21,792 bases of DNA from positions 1 to 21,792 of IMG/VR virus record IMGVR_UViG_3300033551_000049. One strand, written 5' to 3'. Positions 16,380 to 21,792 of the stretch are shown piece by piece (the first letter of the stretch is position 1; each line of letters starts with the position of its first letter). Both the position numbers and the translations under genes were made by a program. The notes beneath the pieces are model-generated. The model saw only the letters and a program-made list of their open reading frames with translations. It had not been told where the DNA came from and ran no database searches. The DNA is from a virus.

Positions 16380-17720
16380 ATGGGTGTGTTGACCTATACC
16401 GCGGCATCAACAGCCTTTATCGCCAAAGTGCGATGGAACCGCGTGCTCTTGATTGGCGGTGGCGGCAGTAGCGGCGCGGCAACGGGCACTACGTCGAATA
16501 GCGGTGGCGGGGCTGGTGGGCAATCCGCTCAATCCAGAGTGCCTCTTGCTGCGGGTACGAGTTGTACCGTGGCTGTAGGTCAAGCAGCCGCTGGTTCAGT
16601 AACCACAAATGCGGTAGCTGGGTCCGATACAACTTTCAACGGTAGCGGTACTCTCGCTTTTCGTTCGCAGACTCATTTGTCGTCAAACGCTGGCACTTTT
16701 ACGCCAACCGAGCCGGCCGGTGCGGCGTCTGGCGACATCCTGTTTTATTTCGTCGTGTATGACGCCGTTTCCGGGGGAGCAATCACGTCCGAGCCTACCG
16801 GGGGATGGACAACTATAGCGACTTGGACCGGGCCGACTAGCGGGTCCGTGACTAAGCTATATTGGATTCGTCGCACCGGATCAGCGCCGGGATTCACATT
16901 TAGCAGCGTTGGGGCCGCTTACCGGGAAGCGGTTGTCTCCGCATGGTCAGGCGCAGGCGGCAGTGGCACGCCGTATGTAGAGCAAATCTCGGCTGCGCGA
17001 ACCGCTACAACGGCACCCGATTGCCCTGCTATCACCACAACCACGAAAAACTCTATCGTCATTGCATTTGGCATGGGGTGGAATGGTTGGGTCGGCACAG
17101 GTGGATTCACTGCACCTTCGGGTTACTCGGATGGTGATGGTGGCAATGCAACCGGAATCGCCAACGCCGACGTTGGGGTGAAATACAAAGCGGTTGCGAC
17201 GGCTGGTACGAGTGAGAATCCTGGCATTTTTGGTAATTATACTGCCAGTAGCACCGATGATTTAGCGGAAGCAACGCTTGAACTGCTAACTACAACGGTC
17301 GTAGCTAAAGGCGGCGCTGGTTCTGCGCTCGTGTCGGCTGGCACGACGGCTGGTACTGGCGTTGCCGGCTCGACGACCGGCGGCGTTGGTGACACTGTTC
17401 GCGCAGGCGGTAACGGCGGAAATGGTACTGCGGCTGGCGCGCAACCCGGTGGCGGCGGCGGCGGCGCTGCTGGGTGGACCGCAGCAGGATCAAATGCGTC
17501 AGGCGGAACGTTGGGTGCTGGTAATTCTCCTGGTGGATCAGGTGCAGCAGGTCAAGGAACCAATACAGCAGGTTTGGCTGGATCGACACCTGGCGGCGGT
17601 GGCGGTGGCGCGCAGGCGAATACGACAACCGATCGCGCAGGATCTGGAACAAGTGCTGGTCAAGCGTGGATTGATTGGAACCCACCTGCCGGCCTATGTA
17701 ATGGCATGGGTGTTTGCTGA
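16380..17720 (+). CDS. glycine-rich fibre-like protein with an inserted beta domain
   Basis: 446-aa from the ATG at 16380, one base after the previous stop. The frame is also open from a TTG at 16368 inside the previous gene, but ATG is preferred. A Gly-rich domain begins at residues about 22-90 (VLLIGGGGSSGAA, SNSGGGAGGQSAQ, GQTY-like PLAAGTSCTVAVGQA) and resumes from about residue 303 (TTVVAKGGAG...GGGGGGAAG...PGGGGGGAQA). Between them, about 90-302, is a different beta domain with WTTIATW, LYWIRRTGSAP and KNSIVIAFGMGWNGW. Residues on the two sides of the insert join into what looks like a continuous Gly-rich motif. Polyglycine domains like this occur at phage fibre tips and adhesins. The ending is GLCNGMGVC. 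Function: probably adhesion. Confidence 0.76.
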   Translation: MGVLTYTAASTAFIAKVRWNRVLLIGGGGSSGAATGTTSNSGGGAGGQSAQSRVPLAAGTSCTVAVGQAAAGSVTTNAVAGSDTTFNGSGTLAFRSQTHLSSNAGTFTPTEPAGAASGDILFYFVVYDAVSGGAITSEPTGGWTTIATWTGPTSGSVTKLYWIRRTGSAPGFTFSSVGAAYREAVVSAWSGAGGSGTPYVEQISAARTATTAPDCPAITTTTKNSIVIAFGMGWNGWVGTGGFTAPSGYSDGDGGNATGIANADVGVKYKAVATAGTSENPGIFGNYTASSTDDLAEATLELLTTTVVAKGGAGSALVSAGTTAGTGVAGSTTGGVGDTVRAGGNGGNGTAAGAQPGGGGGGAAGWTAAGSNASGGTLGAGNSPGGSGAAGQGTNTAGLAGSTPGGGGGGAQANTTTDRAGSGTSAGQAWIDWNPPAGLCNGMGVC

Positions 17721-17926
17721 TGTTACTTTTAATCTTTACTGGCGGCGGTGGCCCTGCTCCGCCACGTGTTGGCCAGGTTATGTGGGCCGAGTTCTCAGCA
17801 CCAGAGGGTGTAGCGCCGACGGCCTCGCCTGTTGATCCGCTGGTGTTTGGCGCAGCGTTGCAGTTGTTTATTCTGCTCGGAAGTCCGAGTATCTTGGAGG
17901 CATTGAATGGCTACCTACGTTCCTAA
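17720..17926 (+). CDS. small hypothetical phage protein
   Basis: 68-aa frame whose ATG shares its first base with the previous TGA (TGATG), so it is probably coupled. The N-terminus MLLLIFTGGGG is hydrophobic, followed by a Pro/Ala-rich middle and a second hydrophobic stretch (VFGAALQLFILLG). It could be a small membrane or virion component. I do not recognise it. Its last 20 bases overlap the next gene and contain that gene's ribosome site. Confidence 0.5.
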   Translation: MLLLIFTGGGGPAPPRVGQVMWAEFSAPEGVAPTASPVDPLVFGAALQLFILLGSPSILEALNGYLRS

Positions 17927-18236
17927 GGTTCTGATCGGCCCTGCGGCAGCGCTGACTTCTGTTGTGACCGCCTACGTGTCGCCTGCGGCTACCAATGGCA
18001 TTGCGCGTTCAATCATGGCGACAGCCAAGGCAGGTAGCCTCACGCTGACAGTAGCGTTTGGTGCTGATGCTGCCGGTACACGATTGATCGATGCGCAACC
18101 GTTAGTCCAGAATGTGGCGTTTATATTGAACGGTTGGTGGATGACAGCGCAGAATAGCGCGCATGCTATTGACGCAACATCCAACGCCACCGGTTCCAAC
18201 TGCATCGCACAGATCGCTGGGTATGAGTATTCGTAG
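17907..18236 (+). CDS. small phage structural protein
   Basis: 109-aa beta-rich protein with GGAGG at 17896-17900, 6 bases before the ATG, so the start is firm. It begins MATYVPKVLIGPAAAL and has SPAATNGIARSIMATAKAGSLTLTVAFG and a C-terminal AQIAGYEYS. This resembles the small jelly-roll-like virion proteins of about 110 aa that occur in tail or fibre clusters, with a strand pattern of TV-ARSI--T----- LTV-FG and a final -I-GYE-. It is probably a decoration or fibre-associated protein; the exact role is unknown. It overlaps genes on both sides (20 bases upstream, 14 bases downstream). Confidence 0.75.
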   Translation: MATYVPKVLIGPAAALTSVVTAYVSPAATNGIARSIMATAKAGSLTLTVAFGADAAGTRLIDAQPLVQNVAFILNGWWMTAQNSAHAIDATSNATGSNCIAQIAGYEYS

Positions 18237-18447
18237 ATACGTTTTTGTTTGTCCAATCTGTCGTAAGTTCTTTACCACGGATGAACCAGGCGAGCCATTG
18301 TGTACTGGTCCCAGCGAAACGCGCGACGAGCATGAGTTGCAGGTCATGCGCCTACATGCTATAGAGCGTAAGCAAGTTCCACCACAATATGCTGAACGGC
18401 GAGCAGTTGGGAAGCTGCTCATGCCCTTTGATGAGAAAAATAGATGA
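18223..18447 (+). CDS. small zinc-finger-like protein
   Basis: 74-aa protein from the ATG at 18223, overlapping the previous gene by 14 bases. A frame extending up to 18163 exists but lies inside the previous gene. It has a CPIC pair at residues 10-13, then LCTGPSETRDEHELQVMRLHA with a further Cys and His, consistent with a C2-C-H type zinc site. I recall short phage proteins with the same CTG-S---DEHE-- VM pattern and no known function. A basic C-terminal half (ERKQVPPQYAERRAVGK) may contact nucleic acid or protein. The ribosome site is weak. The stop overlaps the next start (ATGA at 18444-18447). Confidence 0.65.
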   Translation: MSIRRYVFVCPICRKFFTTDEPGEPLCTGPSETRDEHELQVMRLHAIERKQVPPQYAERRAVGKLLMPFDEKNR

Positions 18448-19103
18448 CATATTGGAAGCCTGAACGTATCTGGAGTGGAGAACCATGCGCAATACTTGCG
18501 TCCGGACCATCAATGAATCAAAAGGTGGCTGATGCGGTAAGGCAATTCCGAACAATTGCAGTTAACAATACTTTTCGTTTGGCTTCATGGGCTGATATGT
18601 TGTATTCTGCTGATGAAAATTGGTGGAATAGTCCTAGGAATAAAGATGCTGCAGATTTCAAAGGATATCGTGTTTCTGTAACGGCCAGAGGCGCTGGTTT
18701 GCCTCTTGATGAAAATGTTTTGATTTTGAAAGGTACTGGTGTGGAAGGTTATGATCCAGAATTGGGTCATGTGCGCACCGGGAATAACAGCGGGTACCAA
18801 GCACTGCATCTTGCAGCGCAGTTAGGGTGTTCACCTATTCTGTTATGTGGTTTTGATATGCGCAGTATCAAGAATCGTCAGCACTGGCACGACAAACATG
18901 AGTATCCAATGCGCGATCACGGGGATGGAATTTATCCTGAGTGGATAAAGTCATTTAATAATTTGGCTCCTTTGCTGGAAGCGATTGGAATAAATGTTAT
19001 CAACGTCACTCCTGACAGTGCTCTTAAATGTTTTCAGAAAATGACATTAGAGGATGCGCTTGAAAGCCTATTGCATGTTGCGGTCTGCGAGCGTTTATCG
19101 TAG
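18444..19103 (+). CDS. DUF115/GT42-like Rossmann protein, putative sugar transferase
   Basis: 219-aa protein, first of a three-gene cassette. It shows a Rossmann-like N-terminal motif CAILASGPSM at residues 15-24, VNNTFRLASWADMLYSAD at 40-57, a Ser/Gly-rich turn TGNNSGYQALHLAAQLG at 112-128, PILLCGFDM at 131-139 and INVTPDSAL at 186-194. This order (G-GPS, N-T, G-SG--AL--A---G, I-L-G-D, N-TP-S-L) is shared by the DUF115 family and by GT42 sialyltransferases, which are distantly alike. It is plausibly a CMP- or NDP-sugar transferase, but a non-catalytic or pterin-enzyme-like relative cannot be excluded. It is coupled upstream by ATGA and overlaps the next gene by 50 bases. GC is lower by eye than in the structural genes. 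Confidence 0.72.
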   Translation: MTYWKPERIWSGEPCAILASGPSMNQKVADAVRQFRTIAVNNTFRLASWADMLYSADENWWNSPRNKDAADFKGYRVSVTARGAGLPLDENVLILKGTGVEGYDPELGHVRTGNNSGYQALHLAAQLGCSPILLCGFDMRSIKNRQHWHDKHEYPMRDHGDGIYPEWIKSFNNLAPLLEAIGINVINVTPDSALKCFQKMTLEDALESLLHVAVCERLS

Positions 19104-19815
19104 GGAAGTGTTCTGTAGTGGGTTGGCTCAAGCTGGTTATGCAGTGATGACTACACCATTTAATCCTAGTCCAGATGATGTGTTATTGATTTGGAATAGG
19201 TACGGACAGTTTCATGCAGAAGCAAATCGATTCGAGAAGAACGGCGCGCGCGTGCTTGTAACGGAAAACGGTTACATGCGCGATGGAATTGGTGACGGAA
19301 AATGGTATGCATTGGCTATAGGACATCACAATGGAGCAGGCCATTGGAGAGTTGGTGGGCCAGAACGGTGGGATGCGCTAAATGTTGAGATGCAACCGTG
19401 GCATGGCGGAAATGATGTTGTGATATTTGCGCAGCGTGGTATTGGTGAGAACGGAATTGCATCTCCTCGTGGTTGGGCAGAATCCGTACAGAAAAAGTAT
19501 GGCGGTCGCATACGTGCGCATCCTGGCAACAACGAGCCTGCTGTTCCATTAGCGGATGATCTTAAGAATGCACGCGCGGTTCTTACTTGGCACAGTACCG
19601 CCGCACTTTATGCACTGATGTATGGCGTGCCAGTATTTTATGCATTCCCTCAATGGATTGGTGCCTTGGCTAGCTTACCATTAAGCAAATTTGTGGAAGA
19701 TGCGCCTTGTTGTGATTCTGCTGCTAGACTGAATATGTTTCGTCGCATAATCTGGGCGCAATGGCACATAGATGAGATAGCTGATGGTACAGCATTCCGG
19801 CATCTCCTGCGTTGA
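19054..19815 (+). CDS. capsule-polysaccharide-transferase-like protein
   Basis: 253-aa protein, second of the cassette. The start is ambiguous. ATG at 19054 gives a full first beta strand (KAYCMLRSASVYRREVF) but an overlap of 50 bases; an ATG at 19075 is the alternative. Visible pattern: ENGYMRD near 71-77, an AQRG loop near 126-129, IRAHPGNN at 153-160, PLADDLKNARAVLTWHSTAALYALMYGVPVFY at 165-196. The HP-G, L-NA-AV-TW-STA---AL-YG-PV run resembles the GT-B C-terminal half of capsule synthesis (Kdo transferase-like, PF05159) and related phage proteins. It would use an activated sugar; donor and acceptor are unknown. The protein is only 253 aa, shorter than a full two-domain GT-B enzyme, so the N-terminal domain is reduced. 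Confidence 0.62.
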   Translation: MRLKAYCMLRSASVYRREVFCSGLAQAGYAVMTTPFNPSPDDVLLIWNRYGQFHAEANRFEKNGARVLVTENGYMRDGIGDGKWYALAIGHHNGAGHWRVGGPERWDALNVEMQPWHGGNDVVIFAQRGIGENGIASPRGWAESVQKKYGGRIRAHPGNNEPAVPLADDLKNARAVLTWHSTAALYALMYGVPVFYAFPQWIGALASLPLSKFVEDAPCCDSAARLNMFRRIIWAQWHIDEIADGTAFRHLLR

Positions 19816-20323
19816 TGTTGCAGAGTTTAATCGTAAGTACGTGACGCCAAAGAAGGGCAGAACATTGATTGTTGGTTCTAAGATTTACAAGACTAGAACT
19901 GATCGGCGTAAGTATTATGAAGATGCTGTAGGGATTGACATGTTTGATGGTGATGGCGTTGATCGAGTGCTCAATTTGGAAGAACCGTTACCAGATGATC
20001 TCGGAAAGTTTGCGCACATTGATTGTATCTCCGTGCTGGAGCATTCGCAGCGACCTTGGCTGCTAGCAAGTAATCTTGTGATGTTGATGGAAGAAGGTTC
20101 GACCATCTATGTTCAGGTGCCGTTTGTGTGGCGCGTACATGGTTATCCTTCAGACTATTGGCGCATGACGGTAGCTGGTGTATCATCTATCTTTGCGGGC
20201 GTGCGCTGGCGGGCAATACAAGCGACTGGCAGTGACGATAGTGGTCGCATTCCAAGTATGATGCACGGCGATAAGGTTTATTTTGCTAGGACGCAGGTCT
20301 GTGGTTTTGGGATTCGTGAGTGA
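19784..20323 (+). CDS. class I SAM-dependent methyltransferase-like protein
   Basis: 179-aa protein, third of the cassette, overlapping the previous gene by 32 bases. It has GRTLIVGSKIYKTRTDRR at 25-42 as a degenerate motif I with only one conserved Gly, VGIDMFDGDGVD at 49-60 (motif II acidic), HIDCISVLEHSQRPW at 78-92, and VPFVWRVHGYPSDYWRMT at 112-129, the Pf-f--H--P-DyWR-T run common in Methyltransf_11-type sugar or lipid methyltransferases. Motif I is atypical, so activity is less certain than fold. It may methylate the same glycan built by the two genes before it. The stop at 20323 ends the long + strand gene run before an AT-rich gap. Confidence 0.75.
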   Translation: MVQHSGISCVDVAEFNRKYVTPKKGRTLIVGSKIYKTRTDRRKYYEDAVGIDMFDGDGVDRVLNLEEPLPDDLGKFAHIDCISVLEHSQRPWLLASNLVMLMEEGSTIYVQVPFVWRVHGYPSDYWRMTVAGVSSIFAGVRWRAIQATGSDDSGRIPSMMHGDKVYFARTQVCGFGIRE

Positions 20324-20494
20324 GCAGGCGGTTCGGCCTTTGAATACCTTTTTTATCCATAAATTGGGCTCAGAAAACCTGCATAGCCACAACGCTACAG
20401 TTATCTCGGCTCCCTATATACCTTATTTTATTTAAAATTGTGTAGTCACGTTATTTTCGCACCTATCGACGATTTAATGGTATCAGGAGGAGTA
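20324..20494 (+). promoter_or_regulatory. AT-rich intergenic region, possible transcription boundary
   Basis: 171 bases without a gene, the only sizeable gap in the window. The part from about 20405 to 20450 is strongly AT-rich and holds a perfect inverted repeat, ATTTTA-TT-TAAAAT at 20425-20438. A weak pair TTATCT (20401) and TATTTT (20424) with 17 bases between is the best promoter-like candidate, but only 3 and 4 of 6 bases match. AGGAGG at 20485-20490 belongs to the next gene. Function is inferred from position only. Confidence 0.35.
20326..20354 (+). terminator. weak candidate rho-independent terminator
   Basis: A 4-base stem AGGC (20326-20329) pairs with GCCT (20336-20339) across a 6-base loop, and a T6 run lies at 20349-20354. 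The stem is short and the T run starts 10 bases after it, so it falls short of the usual form. It is listed because it sits right after the last gene of the cluster. Confidence 0.2.
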
Positions 20495-21792
20495 ATGAAA
20501 CCGGAACCGCAGGCAAAACCGCAACCGCAACCGCCAAAACCAACGATTACCAATCCAACTATCACGCCTGCGACATTACCTGCGGGTGGCGGTATGGTGA
20601 CGATTAATGCCACCGTAACGAATGCCACTGTCGTCACGCTGGATGGTGTGGCGGTGAAGTTGCCGACAACTCAGCCGGCGACGGCTTCGCGTTCGTTCCA
20701 GTTGCAGGCACACGGTCCAAGCGCGGCGAGTGCGAATCTCACGGTCACCGTCGCGCCGCCAGTAGAACCACCAGTAGAACCACCAGTAGAACCGCCGGTT
20801 GTTCCCTCGGGCACGGTGACGATGTTTCCCGGCACCTTCCCCAAGTCGCAGGATGGTTACGACTCACTTGTACAGTCGTCGACGGTGATTTTTTCCGATG
20901 GGCGCCCGGCCATCTTCGGCGGTGGCCATGCCGATACCGCCAATCCGGACATATGGCGCTTCGACGGCGCGAAGTACGTTTCGGATTATCCGGCGCTTCC
21001 GCGCAGCGAAATGTATGCGTCCTACCTCGACGCGGAAAAATGGTGGCATCACCCCGACCCGGCGAAGTACCGCCTGCAACCAATCACGCGCCACACGTAC
21101 ACCGGCTGGTTGTGGTCAAGCAAGCTCGGCAAGGCCGTCATCCTCGGACCGTCGCAGGGCGAACCGTATCCCGGCGGTTATCCCGAGCCGGATAATCCGC
21201 CGAAGCTTACCAACGGCACCGCGGGAATTTACGACGACAAGACGCGGACGTGGACGCAGTTGCACACGAACCTTGTCGATCCGCTCGTCGCCAATGTCGA
21301 CGATCCGGTGAGCGGCAATATCCTCGGACTCAAGGTCGACCTTTGGTATGTTTTTGATCCGGTGGCGGATAAGGTTGTAGCGCGAAGCACCACGAAGAAT
21401 TCGGGTTTGGGTTACGAAGACGTGATGGTGTATTACCCGCCGAACGACAAGTTTTACTACATCACGCGCACCGATTGGGACCTGGCCAATTCGATGATGC
21501 CGTGCGTACACCAGGTCACGGTCGATCGCAGCGCGTGGACATTCACGCGCATCAAACTCCCATTCCGGCGCGTCAATCGCAGCGACAAACTCGTCTACGC
21601 AACGACGCACTACGCCTACGATCCAGTGAGCAAGCTGATTATCGGCGGCATGGAAGATGACAAGGTGTGGGGCATCCTGCCGGCCGATATTGGCGATGGC
21701 CGCACGCCGGGCTGGTATCAGCATCCGGCACCAGGCGCGGGCACGGCGCTGTTCCATCATTGGGCGCGCGACGCGAATGGAACGGTGTGGTT
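20495..21792 (+). CDS. Ig-like plus kelch-like beta-propeller protein, incomplete at the window end
   Basis: Open reading frame without a stop up to the window edge, so at least 432 aa are seen. AGGAGG at 20485-20490, 4 bases before the ATG, gives a firm start. Residues 1-20 are a Pro/Gln/Lys-rich tail (MKPEPQAKPQPQPPK). Residues about 22-86 look like a bacterial Ig-like domain (ITPATLPAGGGMVTINATV, TVVTLDGVAVKLP). A PPVE repeat linker follows (88-103). From about 110 the sequence looks like a kelch or galactose-oxidase-type propeller, clearest in RPAIFGGGHADTANPDIWRFD at 137-157, then GWLWSSKLGKAVILGPSQG and GIYDDKTRTWTQL. No signal peptide is visible. It is probably a phage fibre or adhesin, or an extracellular-type protein acquired from a host. 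GC rises in the propeller part (about 67% in one sampled line), unlike the neighbours. Confidence 0.75.
   Translation, partial: MKPEPQAKPQPQPPKPTITNPTITPATLPAGGGMVTINATVTNATVVTLDGVAVKLPTTQPATASRSFQLQAHGPSAASANLTVTVAPPVEPPVEPPVEPPVVPSGTVTMFPGTFPKSQDGYDSLVQSSTVIFSDGRPAIFGGGHADTANPDIWRFDGAKYVSDYPALPRSEMYASYLDAEKWWHHPDPAKYRLQPITRHTYTGWLWSSKLGKAVILGPSQGEPYPGGYPEPDNPPKLTNGTAGIYDDKTRTWTQLHTNLVDPLVANVDDPVSGNILGLKVDLWYVFDPVADKVVARSTTKNSGLGYEDVMVYYPPNDKFYYITRTDWDLANSMMPCVHQVTVDRSAWTFTRIKLPFRRVNRSDKLVYATTHYAYDPVSKLIIGGMEDDKVWGILPADIGDGRTPGWYQHPAPGAGTALFHHWARDANGTVW
20759..20794 (+). repeat. 12-base tandem repeat encoding a PPVE linker
   Basis: Three head-to-tail copies of CCAGTAGAACCA, the last ending in G, encode Pro-Val-Glu-Pro units between the Ig-like and propeller parts of the last gene. 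It is a flexible or stiff proline linker and marks the point where base composition changes. Confidence 0.85.

Noticed and set aside
18163-18222. Longer start for the small zinc-finger-like protein at 18163
   Set aside because: It lies wholly inside the previous gene's coding sequence, and the extra residues (MLLTQHPTPP...) look like an out-of-frame reading.
1-21792. tRNA, rRNA, CRISPR array, insertion sequence, integrase or diversity-generating retroelement
   Set aside because: No cloverleaf, spaced direct-repeat array, transposase, recombinase or reverse transcriptase motif was seen on either strand. The collagen repeats are coding and not CRISPR-like.

Overview
The window is part of the genome of a tailed double-stranded DNA phage (free phage or prophage cannot be told apart), read entirely on the + strand. 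The evidence is an HK97-type head set: P27-like small terminase, large terminase, a prohead protease fused to the major capsid protein, and an HK97-type portal. It is followed by long virion or adsorption genes with collagen-like, glycine-rich and lectin-like domains. Genes are packed tightly: five junctions use an ATGA stop/start overlap and most others have a Shine-Dalgarno sequence close to the start. This suggests a bacterial host, probably Gram-negative, but the host cannot be named from the sequence. No integrase, repressor, replication, lysis, tape-measure or tail-tube gene is visible.

Layout: 1-116 short leader; 117-2214 DNA packaging (small and large terminase); 2211-2697 two small proteins, one a zinc ribbon; 2701-4638 protease-capsid fusion; 4647-4859 small basic-tailed protein; 4856-6247 portal, placed after the capsid gene rather than before it; 6244-10455 two collagen-like proteins (490 and 911 aa); 10477-10941 a small beta-rich protein; 10938-12164 a glycosyltransferase-methyltransferase fusion; 12172-18236 a run of predicted virion or adhesion proteins (LamG-like lectin, glycine-rich protein and others); 18223-18447 a small zinc-binding protein; 18444-20323 a second glycan-type cassette (DUF115/GT42-like, capsule-transferase-like, methyltransferase). 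Next comes an AT-rich 171-base intergenic stretch, then the start of a GC-rich gene with an Ig-like domain, a proline linker and a kelch-like propeller. That gene runs off the right end.

How it may fit together: the left third builds and fills the capsid. The rest appears to make the virion exterior: Gly-X-Y fibres, lectin-like adhesins, and four enzymes of sugar-transfer or methyl-transfer type interleaved with structural genes. The most interesting hypothesis is that the phage glycosylates and methylates its own surface proteins, perhaps the collagen-like fibres. This rests on gene context and remembered family motifs; no database search was possible. Base composition differs by eye between blocks: the enzyme genes are lower in GC (about 45-48% in sampled 60-base lines) than the lectin gene (about 62%) or the last gene (about 67%). 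This fits mosaic assembly.
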